Of a DNA stretch of 64,000 nucleotides, positions 7,864 to 16,521 are shown piece by piece. Location: NCBI RefSeq assembly GCF_039545135.1, contig NZ_BAABRU010000015.1, forward strand, positions 79,576 to 143,575, written 5' to 3'. Positions within the stretch are counted from its first letter, which is position 1, and the number at the start of each line of letters is the position of its first letter. The notes beneath the pieces are model-generated. The model was not told the DNA's origin. It saw only the letters and a list, made by a program, of their open reading frames with translations, and made no database searches. This DNA is from Herpetosiphon gulosus (GTDB lineage: Bacteria > Chloroflexota > Chloroflexia > Chloroflexales > Herpetosiphonaceae). A program made the position numbers and the translations under genes.

Positions 7864-8904
7864 ATGCTACCAATTGCCGATTTTGATTATCACTTGCCAC
7901 CTGAACGCATCGCCCAAACGCCAGTTGAGCCACGCGACCATTCACGCCTATTGGTGCTCAACCGCGCTACGGGCCAGCTTGAGCATCGCCATTTTTATGA
8001 AATTGGGCGCTATTTGCGGCCTGGAGATCTGTTGGTTGCCAACGATAGTCGCGTTTTGCCCGCCCGTTTGTATGGACAAAAAGCCAGCGGTGGCAAAACC
8101 GAGCTACTGCTGCTCAAACAACGCGATGCCCAACGCTGGGAAGCATTGATCAAAGGTAAGGTTGCAGTTGGCACAAATTTAATTATCACTGGCCATAACG
8201 GGGCACAAATCCAAGCGTCCGTTGAGGAGTTGTTGGAGAGCGGCAGTCGAATTGTTTGCTTTGAGCAACCAATTAATGATCGATTGCCCGAACTTGGCTC
8301 AATGCCCACCCCGCCGTATATAACTGCCCCACTGACTGATCCTGAGCGTTATCAAACGGTTTATAGCGCTCAAGCAGGCTCAGCCGCCGCCCCAACCGCT
8401 GGCTTACACTGGACACCAGAATTAATCGAGCAAGTTAAGGCTCTTGGTGTTGGTTGGGCCAACGTTACCTTGCACGTTGGGCTAGATACGTTTCGGCCTG
8501 TGCAAACTGAAAACGCGCTGGAGCATCAAATCCATAGCGAATGGTATGAGCTTTCAGTCGAAACCGCCCAAGCAATTAACGCAACTCGCGCCGCTGGTGG
8601 GCGAATCATCACGGTTGGCACAACCAGCACCCGCGTGCTGGAAACCGTGGCTCAAGCCCAAGGCCTAAGCTTGACCGACGGTGAAATTCAGGCGGCGGCG
8701 GGCTGGAGTAGTATTTATATCTACCCACCCTATGAATATCGCGTGGTCAATAGCTTGATCACCAATTTTCACTTGCCTAAATCGACCTTGTTGCTCTTGG
8801 TAAGTGCTTTGGCGGGGCATGATTTGATTATGCAAGCCTATGCCGAGGCCGTCGAACGCCAGTATCGATTCTTCTCGTTTGGCGATGCCATGCTGATTAT
8901 CTAA
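7864..8904 (+). CDS. queA: S-adenosylmethionine:tRNA ribosyltransferase-isomerase
   Basis: 346 residues, the usual QueA length. It opens with the family's DFDYHLPPERIAQTPVEPRD signature and contains NDSRVLPARLYG, LGSMPTPPYI, QAGSAAAPTAGLH, LHVGLDTFRPV and FHLPKSTLLLLVSALAG. QueA transfers the ribose of SAM to preQ1 at tRNA position 34 and isomerises it to epoxyqueuosine. The ATG at 7864 fits the conserved N-terminus exactly. No other queuosine gene is adjacent, so it appears to be a single-gene unit with its own promoter. Confidence 0.95.
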   Translation: MLPIADFDYHLPPERIAQTPVEPRDHSRLLVLNRATGQLEHRHFYEIGRYLRPGDLLVANDSRVLPARLYGQKASGGKTELLLLKQRDAQRWEALIKGKVAVGTNLIITGHNGAQIQASVEELLESGSRIVCFEQPINDRLPELGSMPTPPYITAPLTDPERYQTVYSAQAGSAAAPTAGLHWTPELIEQVKALGVGWANVTLHVGLDTFRPVQTENALEHQIHSEWYELSVETAQAINATRAAGGRIITVGTTSTRVLETVAQAQGLSLTDGEIQAAAGWSSIYIYPPYEYRVVNSLITNFHLPKSTLLLLVSALAGHDLIMQAYAEAVERQYRFFSFGDAMLII

Positions 8905-8977
8905 TTGTTGATCCACGAAGAGCACGAAGTTACACGAAGTTTTTGATGGGTAGTTTCGTGCCCTTTGTGAATTGTGA
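8905..8977. repeat. Dispersed CACGAAG repeat
   Basis: Contains GATCCACGAAGAGCACGAAG and, after a short gap, the inverse word TTTCGTGCCCTTTGTG. Same family as the repeats at 5870-5937 and 10665-10740. It separates convergent genes and may act as a terminator. Confidence 0.55.
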
Positions 8978-9226
8978 TTAGCCCTTTTGCTGAGCTTGAT
9001 AGGCTTGCCACAAGGCTTGAGGATCTTCGGCATAGAGCATGATATGGCCACACTCACCGCAAATCGCACAGGTTACCCACGTATCAACCCCGCCCTTGGC
9101 AAAAACCGCCTTAGGATTGGTATAGACTGTCACCATCAAACGTTCATAGCGTTTTTCCATCTCGTGAATGGTTGCAGTCGGAATAATTTTGTCGGATCGA
9201 CACATCGCACACTGAACAGGCAACAT
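8978..9226 (-). CDS. Small zinc-ribbon-like hypothetical protein, 82 aa
   Basis: The protein begins MLPVQCAMCRSDKIIP and later has TCAICGECGHIMLYAEDP. Two CxxC pairs about 45 residues apart could hold one zinc ion in a rubredoxin-like knuckle. Between them is a segment with mixed strand and helix. The C-terminus (LWQAYQAQQKG) is a short helix. No enzymatic motif is seen. It could be a small nucleic-acid or protein-binding zinc ribbon. It stands alone between convergent queA and the lipoprotein gene at 9288. Confidence 0.65.
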   Translation of the reverse strand: MLPVQCAMCRSDKIIPTATIHEMEKRYERLMVTVYTNPKAVFAKGGVDTWVTCAICGECGHIMLYAEDPQALWQAYQAQQKG

Positions 9227-9287
9227 CTAAGCCTTCCCTTCTAAATGTGCAGCTATGCTTCATGGTTAAAACCTTCAGCCTGCTACA

Positions 9288-10262
9288 TCAACGATTGAAT
9301 ACTGGTTGCATCAAATCAAGCTCCGGCATGCTGATCGGCACGCTCACTTGCAGCGTATTCAAATCCAAGATCCGCAGGGCAGTATGATATGTGTTCAAAT
9401 CGTAGGTGGTGAAGGCAATTCGCTGATCAAGCCATTGCGGGTTGAAGGCATTATCTTGCAATAAGGTTGGTTCACTGCCATCACGCTTGATTGTATAGAT
9501 CGTATTACTCGCGATATCTCCGCCAACCATGGAACTAGCAAAAAATACATAGGCTAATTGCTGGCTATCAGGCGACCAAATTGGACTTTGGGCACGTCCA
9601 CGAGCTTTGGTTAATTGCTGTAAGCCTTGAGCATCAGGCTGAATCAAATACAATTCACGGCCCGCTGATTCTTCATCACTAAACCCACGCGATGAACTAA
9701 ATGCGATCAAACTGCCATCAGGCGACCATCGTGGCATCCAATCTTGGGCTGGATCGTTGGTCAGTTGCAACACGTTACTACCATCACGATTGATGCGATA
9801 AATTTCATCATTGCCCGAACGATTGGATTGAAAGACCAATTGTTGTCCATCAGGTGACCAACTTGGGTGTTGATCGTCGCCAGCCTCAGTGGTTACTTGA
9901 ACCAAATTACTGCCATCTGCAGCACTGATATAAATGTTGAAGCCATCGCTATCTTGCACCGCAAAGGCCAACTCATTACCATCAGGCGACCAAGTTGGGT
10001 CAAGCGCCATCGGAAAATCAGGATTGAGCACTTGGGCAGGGCTGCCGTCAAGCGCCGCCAGCATAATTGTCACAGCGTTGGGCTGATTGGCAACAAATGC
10101 CAAGCGTTGCGGTACATCGCCCACGGTTGGCGTTGCAATAGCTACAATTGTAGGGGTTGAAGGCACACTAGTTGGTTGGCTAGTTGGTTCGACAGTTGTG
10201 CTCATACAGCCAGTTAAACAACCAAACAAGCCAAGTAATGTTAAGCTACGCACAAGGTTCAT
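9288..10262 (-). CDS. TolB-like beta-propeller lipoprotein (PD40 repeats), 324 aa
   Basis: The signal peptide ends in the lipobox LTGC (Cys19), followed by a Thr/Pro/Ser-rich linker of about 30 residues that probably spaces the domain from the membrane. At least four WD40-like PD40 repeats follow, each with a SPDG/SPDS core: PTWSPDGNELAF, PSWSPDGQQLVF, PRWSPDGSLIAF and PIWSPDSQQLAY. These build a beta-propeller as in TolB. No Tol/Pal genes are nearby and no catalytic domain is attached, so it is best called an extracellular binding protein. The gene is divergent from the OsmC-like gene at 10305. Confidence 0.8.
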   Translation of the reverse strand: MNLVRSLTLLGLFGCLTGCMSTTVEPTSQPTSVPSTPTIVAIATPTVGDVPQRLAFVANQPNAVTIMLAALDGSPAQVLNPDFPMALDPTWSPDGNELAFAVQDSDGFNIYISAADGSNLVQVTTEAGDDQHPSWSPDGQQLVFQSNRSGNDEIYRINRDGSNVLQLTNDPAQDWMPRWSPDGSLIAFSSSRGFSDEESAGRELYLIQPDAQGLQQLTKARGRAQSPIWSPDSQQLAYVFFASSMVGGDIASNTIYTIKRDGSEPTLLQDNAFNPQWLDQRIAFTTYDLNTYHTALRILDLNTLQVSVPISMPELDLMQPVFNR

Positions 10263-10304
10263 AGGTTCCTCACACAGATTTCGATCATTTGGAAAAGGTG
10301 TTTT

Positions 10305-10661
10305 ATGCGAATTTCAGTTACACAACCCGATCAACTTGACTTGATCTTTGATGGGCAGTCATTTAGCTATCCCGCTGATCTCAATCCGGTGCAATTGCAG
10401 GCAGCTGCTTTGGTTGGCTGCACCGCTGCAGTGATGGAGCGCTACGCTCAAACTGCCGAGCTTGATTTAAAAGGCACAACGTTGGTCATTCGCTGGAGCT
10501 TTGGCAGCGAGCCACGCCGCATCGATCGCTACGAAATTGAAGTTACGCTCCCAGCCACAATCTCCCAAACCCGCCAAGCTGCTGTTTTACGCGCCGCTCA
10601 GCATTGTACGGTGCATGCAACCTTGGAGCACCCGCCATTAATTACGATTCGCCAAGTTTGA
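10305..10661 (+). CDS. OsmC-like family protein, 118 aa
   Basis: The sequence has the two OsmC-family cysteine regions. One is NPVQLQAAALVGCTAAVMERYA (Cys about 45), matching the xxLLxAALGGCTA helix. The other is RAAQHCTVHATLEHPP (Cys about 104), matching the CPVHxxL motif. OsmC/Ohr proteins reduce organic hydroperoxides with these cysteines. The N-terminal strand region is shorter than in classical OsmC (about 140 aa), so the substrate may differ. It has its own upstream region shared with the divergent lipoprotein gene. Confidence 0.7.
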   Translation: MRISVTQPDQLDLIFDGQSFSYPADLNPVQLQAAALVGCTAAVMERYAQTAELDLKGTTLVIRWSFGSEPRRIDRYEIEVTLPATISQTRQAAVLRAAQHCTVHATLEHPPLITIRQV

Positions 10662-10800
10662 GATCCACGAAGGACGAAACCACGAAGGACGCGAAGAGCA
10701 AGAAGTTTTTTAGCCACGAATTGCACGAATTCCACGAATAATCTTCTAATTCTCAGTCCTTATTTTATGCTCTATGCTCTATGTTCGTCCTTACCGATCC
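10662..10800. repeat. Dispersed CACGAAG and TTCTATG-type repeats
   Basis: Immediately after the OsmC-like gene: GATCCACGAAGGACG, ACCACGAAGGACGCGAAG, then GCCACGAATTGCACGAATTC, then TTTATGCTCTATGCTCTATG. The same words occur at 5870, 8910, 27800, 31620 and 38520. No gene is visible. Confidence 0.65.
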
Positions 10801-10809
10801 CCAACAGAC

Positions 10810-10848
10810 AAAAAATAGGCTTGCTCAAGCATAATACTTGAGCAAGCC
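10810..10848 (-). terminator. Intrinsic terminator of the SIMPL-domain gene
   Basis: Perfect 12-base stem GGCTTGCTCAAG / CTTGAGCAAGCC with a 7-base loop. On the minus strand it is followed by a T-run (10810-10815), about 40 bases after the stop of the gene at 10887. Confidence 0.85.
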
Positions 10849-10886
10849 CACAGTTTCAAGGATTTAGCGCTGAAATCGAACTGAGC

Positions 10887-11618
10887 TTATTTTAGTTCGA
10901 AAATCACTTGAACTTCAATGACTTGGCTTTGTTGGCCAGGTTGGATTGGTGCACCAGCCCCAACAGCCATATCGCGTGATTCGTAGGCGACTGGATAGGT
11001 TACAGGGGTTGACGTTTCGCTGATAACCAAGACTTCGCCAACTTGAGCGTTGCTCACGGCGGCGTATTGTTCAGCCCGCAGTTGAGCATCTTTGATTGCA
11101 GCTTGGCGAGCGGCTTCCAATGATTTAGCTGGGTCAGCGACATCAAAGCTCAAGCCTGAAATGTTATTTGCACCAACTTCGACCACTTTATCCAACAAGC
11201 CGCCAGCATCGCTAACCGAAACTTTGACGCGCACGTTGTTGTTGACATCGTAGCCCTTCAAAACTGGGGTGTTGCCCGAATAGTCGTAGCTTGGCGAGAT
11301 ATTAAGGTTGGTGGTTTGAATATCGGCCTCGGCGATGCCAGCGGCTTTCAATTGCTCGATCAGGGCATTCATTTTGGTGTTGTTTTCGCTCAAAGCGCTT
11401 TTAGCATCTGCTGCGTTGGTATTGACCCCAATCGTCACATAGGCAATATCGGGAGTTACTTTGACTTCACCGCGACCAGTAACTGAAATTCGTTTGCGGC
11501 TCTCGGTATCGGTTTGGGCGGCACTACCACGGGGTAAAATCACCAACGAGGCAATTCCAAACCCAACAATCAACAACAGTGCCAACGACCAACCAATAAT
11601 TGAGTTACGAGCATTCAT
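10887..11618 (-). CDS. SIMPL domain-containing protein (DUF541), 243 aa
   Basis: A membrane-anchored or exported protein: residues 8-30 are hydrophobic (IIGWSLALLLIVGFGIASLVI). The SIMPL/BP26 domain starts with ISVTGRGEVKVTPDIAYVTIGV, the family hallmark. It continues with NTKMNALIEQLKAAGIAEADIQTTNLNISPSYDY and KGYDVNNNVRVKV, and ends with VIEVQVIFELK. BP26/OMP28-type proteins form extracytoplasmic ring assemblies of uncertain function. It is a single-gene unit ended by a strong terminator. Confidence 0.88.
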   Translation of the reverse strand: MNARNSIIGWSLALLLIVGFGIASLVILPRGSAAQTDTESRKRISVTGRGEVKVTPDIAYVTIGVNTNAADAKSALSENNTKMNALIEQLKAAGIAEADIQTTNLNISPSYDYSGNTPVLKGYDVNNNVRVKVSVSDAGGLLDKVVEVGANNISGLSFDVADPAKSLEAARQAAIKDAQLRAEQYAAVSNAQVGEVLVISETSTPVTYPVAYESRDMAVGAGAPIQPGQQSQVIEVQVIFELK

Positions 11619-11756
11619 TATCCATTCCTCATACTAATAAGCAATTAAGTGAACTCTACAAGCAGTGCTCAGCTCCATCCGGCTTGGGTGATGCGCTGCT
11701 TATTTGGTTTCTGTATACTCAACGCTCCAGGCTTGCAATTTGTTCCCGCAAGCTTT

Positions 11757-11765
11757 TGATATAAT
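11757..11765 (+). promoter_or_regulatory. Extended -10 promoter box for threonine aldolase gene
   Basis: TGATATAAT is a perfect TGnTATAAT extended -10 match, 73 bases before the gene start. No strong -35 at standard spacing, which is usual for extended -10 promoters. Confidence 0.5.
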
Positions 11766-11838
11766 TGTTTAGTGCTTCAGCAGCCACTTGCCAGCAACTT
11801 TAGGCGCGTAATTGGCTAGAATTTCGAAGGAGTTAACC

Positions 11839-12873
11839 ATGATCGATTTGCGCAGCGATACCGTCACGAAGCCAAGTTTGGCCATGCGTGAGGCCATGCA
11901 TCACGCCGAGGTTGGCGACGATGTGTTTGGCGATGATCCAACGGTCAATCAATTACAACGCTATGCCGCCGATCTGGTTGGCAAAGAGGCGGCGATTTTT
12001 GTGCCAAGCGGCACGATGGGCAATTTGGCGGCAATTTTGGCCCATGCTGGGCGTGGTCAAGAGCTGTTGCTTGGCGATGAATCACATATTTATCATTATG
12101 AGGCGGGTGGCGCTTCAGCCTTGGGTGGCTTGGTGTTTCATCCCATCCCAACCAATACCCAAGGCGAGCTTGATTTAGCGGCTTTGAATGCGGCAGTACG
12201 CCCAGCCTACGATGCCCATGCCGCTCAGGCAGGTTTGGTATGTCTGGAAAACAGCCATAATCGCTGTGGTGGCACGGTGCTTTCATTGGAATATTTGGCG
12301 CAGGTGCAGCAATGGGCCAGCAGCCAAAATTTACCAGTGCATATGGATGGGGCACGAGTGTTCAATGCAGCGGTGGCGCTGGGTGTACCAGCTAGCACCG
12401 TTACTAAGCATGTCGATAGCGTGCAATTTTGCTTATCCAAAGGCTTGGGTGCACCAATTGGCTCGATTGTGGCAGGCTCAGGCGAGTTTATCAAAAAAGT
12501 GCATCGCTGGCGCAAAATGCTTGGCGGCGGCATGCGCCAAGTTGGGGTAGTAGCAGCGGCGGGCTTGATTGCGCTCAACGAAGGCCGCGAACGCTTGATC
12601 GATGACCATGTAAATGCCAAAATGCTGGCCGAAGCACTCAGCCAATTACCCCAAATCGAGCTTGATTTGGCTTCGGTGCAAACCAATATTATCGTTTTTG
12701 GCTTGCGCGATAGCACGTTTAGCCCTGAACAATTGGTTGAACGTTTGCGCCAAGCAGGGGTTTTGATCGTGCCATTCAAAGGCCGTTTACGGGCTGTAAC
12801 CCATGTTGATGTTAATCGTGAGCAATGCGCCGAGGCCGCCAACATCATCGCCAAGGTGCTGCAAAGCGCTTAA
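11839..12873 (+). CDS. ltaE: Low-specificity L-threonine aldolase
   Basis: 344 residues of the PLP-dependent beta-eliminating lyase family. It begins MIDLRSDTVTKPSLAMREAM, followed by GDDVFGDDPTVNQLQ and FVPSGTMGNLAAILAH. The PLP lysine is in CLSKGLGAPIGS, and KMLGGGMRQVG follows, as in LtaE. The enzyme splits threonine or allo-threonine to glycine and acetaldehyde. The ATG at 11839 is preceded by AAGGAG; the in-frame ATG nine codons earlier lacks a ribosome site. The symbol ltaE is by family; stereospecificity cannot be read from sequence. Confidence 0.9.
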   Translation: MIDLRSDTVTKPSLAMREAMHHAEVGDDVFGDDPTVNQLQRYAADLVGKEAAIFVPSGTMGNLAAILAHAGRGQELLLGDESHIYHYEAGGASALGGLVFHPIPTNTQGELDLAALNAAVRPAYDAHAAQAGLVCLENSHNRCGGTVLSLEYLAQVQQWASSQNLPVHMDGARVFNAAVALGVPASTVTKHVDSVQFCLSKGLGAPIGSIVAGSGEFIKKVHRWRKMLGGGMRQVGVVAAAGLIALNEGRERLIDDHVNAKMLAEALSQLPQIELDLASVQTNIIVFGLRDSTFSPEQLVERLRQAGVLIVPFKGRLRAVTHVDVNREQCAEAANIIAKVLQSA

Positions 12874-12960
12874 TCCCGTTACAAATTTTGCACTTTCGCG
12901 CCCTGCGGCTCGTGTATCCTATAGACATCAATAATCGCATCTAGACAAGGATTTTGGGCT

Positions 12961-14040
12961 ATGACTGAAATAGCTAACAAGCTTGCCATTGTTCGTGCAG
13001 CAATTGCACGCTATAAATATGGCGCTGTGCGTTTGCGCGGTGTCGATTGGTTTGCATGGGTCACAGCGGGCTTAGATAATGTGGTGATTTTAACGACTGA
13101 AACTGGGATTGCCGAGGTGGTAATTACCGCCGATCAAGCGTTTATCGTAACTGATTCAGTCGAAGTTGATCGTCTATGCGACCAAGGCATTCCCGCCGAA
13201 TATCAGCTTTGGGCAACCAGTTGGTCTACGCCTTACTTACTCAATCAGGCAGTGCGCGAGTGGAGCAACGCCACCTTGGTAGCCTCGGATCGGCCAGCCC
13301 AAGGCGAGGTTGGCCTACCACCCGAATTAGTTGCGGCTAAATTGCGCTTAGGGCCCGAAGAAATTGCCCGCTATCAGGCGCTTGGCCGCACGACTGCCCA
13401 AATTATGACTAAGGTGCTGAGTGCTACGAAACCTGAGTGGACAGAATTTCAATTGGCGGGAGCCGCCGCCGCCGAGCTTTGGAGCCATGGCATTCATCCA
13501 GCTTTGACCTTGGTTGGCGGCGAACGCCGATTGCCGTTGTATGGTCACTTGCCAGCCACTCACGAGCCAATCGGCCAACGCACGATGTTGGTGGTTTGTG
13601 CTCGTCAAGGTGGTTTGTATGCCAACGTCAGCCGCTATATTCATTTTCGGCCTGAAACTGCCGCCGAACGCGCCAGTTACGAGCAAGTGATTGCAATCGA
13701 AGCCGAGATGATCGCCACAGCCCAAATTGGCAGTACGGTTGGCGCAGTCTACGATGCAACTGTGGAGGCTTATACCAAACGTGGTGTCGTCGAGCAGATG
13801 CAGCGGTTGCATCAAGGTGGCACAACTGGTTATCGTTCACGCGAAGTTGTGGCGCGGCCAGGCGAACCAACAATCATCGAAGCCAACACAGCAATGGCGT
13901 GGAATCCCAGTTTAGCTGGCGTAAAAATTGAAGATACAATTATTCGCAGCGCTGCTGGAGTTGAAGTTCTTTCGGTTGATCCTGCGTGGCCAAGTGTGGA
14001 ATATGCAGGTTTACGCCGAGCATTACCATTAGTCATCTAG
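12961..14040 (+). CDS. M24 (aminopeptidase P/creatinase) fold protein lacking canonical metal ligands, 359 aa
   Basis: The N-terminal 120 residues resemble the creatinase/prolidase N-terminal domain. The C-terminal part has the pita-bread fold pattern: PLYGHLPATHEP, LVVCARQGGLYANVSRYIHF, HQGGTTGYRSREVV, AWNPSLAGVKIEDTI. In true M24 peptidases two aspartates lie at the second of these; here the aligned residues look like Cys and Asn. The first metal-binding Glu (usually in IEPG) seems replaced by Asn in AWNPS. Only the last Glu (IEDT) is clearly kept. It is therefore probably not a standard metallopeptidase. It precedes galT by 12 bases and may be co-transcribed with it. Confidence 0.75.
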   Translation: MTEIANKLAIVRAAIARYKYGAVRLRGVDWFAWVTAGLDNVVILTTETGIAEVVITADQAFIVTDSVEVDRLCDQGIPAEYQLWATSWSTPYLLNQAVREWSNATLVASDRPAQGEVGLPPELVAAKLRLGPEEIARYQALGRTTAQIMTKVLSATKPEWTEFQLAGAAAAELWSHGIHPALTLVGGERRLPLYGHLPATHEPIGQRTMLVVCARQGGLYANVSRYIHFRPETAAERASYEQVIAIEAEMIATAQIGSTVGAVYDATVEAYTKRGVVEQMQRLHQGGTTGYRSREVVARPGEPTIIEANTAMAWNPSLAGVKIEDTIIRSAAGVEVLSVDPAWPSVEYAGLRRALPLVI

Positions 14041-14052
14041 GAGCAAAGCCCA

Positions 14053-15087
14053 ATGAATCTCAGTGATACTCCTCATCGCCGTTACAACCCGCTGACCGAT
14101 GAATGGGTCTTGGTTTCGCCGCATCGCACGGCCCGCCCATGGCAAGGCCAAGTCGAAAAAACCATTCCCGATCAGCGCCCAGCCTTTGATCCACAATGCT
14201 ACCTTTGCCCTGAAGTAACTCGCGCCAATGGCGAGATCAATCCAGCCTATGCTAGTACCTTTGTGTTTCCCAACGATTTTGCCGCATTGCTGCCCGATAG
14301 CCCGAGTGCTGCGCTTGATGATGGCCTATTTCAAGCCCATAGCGAACGTGGTATCTGTCGGGTGATTTGTTTCTCGCCACGCCACGATTTGACCTTGGCC
14401 GAAATGAGTATCCCCGATATTCGTTTGGTCGTCGATTTGTGGGCCAGCCAATTTAGCGAACTAGCCGCGATCGATTGGATCAAGCATGTCGAGATTTTTG
14501 AAAATCGCGGGGCCGCGATGGGGGCGAGCAATCCCCACCCACATGGCCAAATTTGGGCCAATGAGAGCATCCCAACCCTTGTCGCCACTGAACAGCGCAG
14601 CCAAAAAGCCTACTTTGCCCAACACCAACGCCCCTTGCTGATCGATTATGTCGAACAAGAATTAGTGCGGGGTGAACGAGTAGTTTATGCCAACGATTAT
14701 TGGGCAGCGGTCGTGCCATTTTGGGCAGTTTGGCCGTATGAAACCATGCTCTTGCCACGTCGCGCGGTGAGCACCTTGGCCGAATTAAGCGAAGCCGAAC
14801 GCGATGGCCTCGCCGATTTACTCAGCCATACCCTGATTCGCTACGATAATTTATTCCAAACTTCATTTCCTTATACCTTTGGTTGGCACAACGCCCCATG
14901 TGATGGCGAACAATACCCTCATCACGTTGTGCATGCCCATATTTACCCGCCATTGTTGCGCTCGGCCACGGTGCGCAAATTTATGGTTGGCTACGAAATG
15001 TTGGCGCAACCGCAACGCGACTTAACCGCCGAAACTGCCGCTCAGCGGCTACGCGATTTGCCCAGCCTGCATTGGACTAAGCTCTAG
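14053..15087 (+). CDS. galT: Galactose-1-phosphate uridylyltransferase
   Basis: 344 residues, the usual class I GalT length. Seen motifs: [17 protein letters not shown] at the start, CYLCP (first zinc-site cysteines), [22 protein letters not shown] with the HPHGQ active-site histidines (about residue 160), [13 protein letters not shown], and [10 protein letters not shown] near the end. It exchanges UMP between UDP-glucose and galactose-1-phosphate in the Leloir pathway. No galK or galE is next to it. Twelve bases separate it from the upstream M24-fold gene. Confidence 0.93.
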   Translation: MNLSDTPHRRYNPLTDEWVLVSPHRTARPWQGQVEKTIPDQRPAFDPQCYLCPEVTRANGEINPAYASTFVFPNDFAALLPDSPSAALDDGLFQAHSERGICRVICFSPRHDLTLAEMSIPDIRLVVDLWASQFSELAAIDWIKHVEIFENRGAAMGASNPHPHGQIWANESIPTLVATEQRSQKAYFAQHQRPLLIDYVEQELVRGERVVYANDYWAAVVPFWAVWPYETMLLPRRAVSTLAELSEAERDGLADLLSHTLIRYDNLFQTSFPYTFGWHNAPCDGEQYPHHVVHAHIYPPLLRSATVRKFMVGYEMLAQPQRDLTAETAAQRLRDLPSLHWTKL

Positions 15088-15447
15088 CTAAATGTTCCCT
15101 CACCCCCTAGCCCCCTCCTTTCAAGGGTAGGTTGGTCACCAGCATTGCGGATCACCACCCTTCCGTCCCGCCTCAAGGCGGGAAACGTCGGGGGCTTTAA
15201 TCCCCCGACACCCCCTCAAGGACAGTTGGTGGTGAACAGGAATCCACCGATGAACCACGGGATTGGTGGTTCACAACGGAAAACGATTAAAAACCTACCC
15301 TTGTAAGCTAGCCCCCTCTCTCGCACGCGCGGAGAGGGGGAAACACCACGAAAAAAGCCCCTCTCCGCGCTCGGCGGGAGAGGGGTTGGGGTGAGGGAAT
15401 ACAACCAAACCTTTATTGCAAGGCGGGGTCAGGGGTAAGGGAACTTC
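15088..15447. repeat. Long GC-rich palindromic intergenic repeat (CCCTCACCCCCTAGCCCCC type)
   Basis: A 360-base stretch without a believable gene. It starts with CCCTCACCCCCTAGCCCCC (about 15095) and ends with the inverse GAGAGGGGTTGGGGTGAGGG (15380-15400). Several smaller hairpins lie between, such as TCCCGCCTCAAGGCGGGA, GTCGGGGGCTTTAATCCCCC and two arms around CTCTCC/GGAGAG. A short minus-strand ORF across it is made of the repeat and is not called a gene. The same family recurs near 19345, 22410 and 31695. Confidence 0.75.
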
Positions 15448-16494
15448 CTAGATTGTAATCCAACCACCATCGTTTTCATCGGAGCGATGAGCAGCATCAA
15501 GCAAACTTTGGGTCAGCAAGCCATCGCTAAACGTTGCGGCTTGCTCCAATGCATCAAGCTGACCACGGCTGTAGGCCTTCAAGGCATGGCCAAGATAGAC
15601 CGTTCCCACTGGGAAGTTACCGCTGATTTCGCTGGGAATCGCTACCGTATGAGCGGGTGTGCGCTCTTGCCACTCGCCATCGCGCTCGGCGTGCCACAAA
15701 CGTGCGCCTTCAATTTTGATCGCGCCATGCTCACCATGAATGATCATGCGATCATTTTCGTTGAGCGCTGCCACGCCGCTGATCATAATTGAAGCAAAAC
15801 CACCATTAGCCAAACGCACTTGAGCCGTAGCAAAATCGTCGCTAGTGACTGGCAAGAGTTGATCGTCAAGTGGGCGCTCAGCCACAAAGGTGTGCAAGCT
15901 CGCACGAATTGAGCTGAAATCGCCACAGAGCCAACGCAACATATCAATTTGGTGTGAGCCAATTGCTCCCCAAGCACCGCCAGCTTGCTCTTTATCGCTC
16001 CACCAATTCCAAGGGCGTTGCGGATCAGCGCGCGAAGAGAAAATCACGCTGCTGTTGACATGGCGAATCTGGCCGATCGCATTATCATTAATTAACGCTC
16101 GGGCCATTTGAAAAATTGGTAAAAAGCGCAATTCATGATCGATCAAACTTAATTGCTCAGGATGGGCTTGGGCGGCTTCGAGCATGGTTTGGGCTTCGAG
16201 CACATTCAACGCCGTCGGTTTTTCACACAACACATGCTTGCCAGCCTCTAAGGCCGCTACGCTCATTTCGCAATGTGTCCCTGGTGGGGTCACAATCGAA
16301 ATCAAATCGGCATCGCTGCTGAGCAAATCGCGCCAATGCTCGAAGGCTTCAACATTCAAAGAGGCAGCTTCACGCTGAGTTTTTTCATAATTTTGGGCGG
16401 CGATCCCCACGATTTTCAGCCCAGCCGAACGAAAGGCTGGCACCTGAACGCGAGCACCCCAACCGGTTCCAATAATTGCAATCTTCATCGACAT
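15448..16494 (-). CDS. Gfo/Idh/MocA family oxidoreductase, 348 aa
   Basis: N-terminal Rossmann fold with MKIAIIGTGWGARVQVPAFR, then LISIVTPPGTHCEMSVAALEAGKHVLCEKPTALN, where EKP carries the family's conserved lysine. The C-terminal domain includes GGAWGAIGSHQIDMLRWLCG, matching the GGGxxxDxGxHxxD motif. Members oxidise sugars or sugar-like alcohols with NAD(P). The substrate cannot be told. Two in-frame ATGs (16494 and 16488) lie after GGGAGG; the second has the better spacing. It is third in a minus-strand run after the thioredoxin-domain and DUF6483 genes. Confidence 0.85.
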   Translation of the reverse strand: MSMKIAIIGTGWGARVQVPAFRSAGLKIVGIAAQNYEKTQREAASLNVEAFEHWRDLLSSDADLISIVTPPGTHCEMSVAALEAGKHVLCEKPTALNVLEAQTMLEAAQAHPEQLSLIDHELRFLPIFQMARALINDNAIGQIRHVNSSVIFSSRADPQRPWNWWSDKEQAGGAWGAIGSHQIDMLRWLCGDFSSIRASLHTFVAERPLDDQLLPVTSDDFATAQVRLANGGFASIMISGVAALNENDRMIIHGEHGAIKIEGARLWHAERDGEWQERTPAHTVAIPSEISGNFPVGTVYLGHALKAYSRGQLDALEQAATFSDGLLTQSLLDAAHRSDENDGGWITI

Positions 16495-16521
16495 AAACCT
16501 CCCTTGGAGCGCAATGCAATC

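Noticed and set aside
15216..15404. A 62-residue minus-strand ORF
   Set aside because: It lies wholly in the GC-rich palindromic repeat, has low-complexity content, and no ribosome site or homology is visible.
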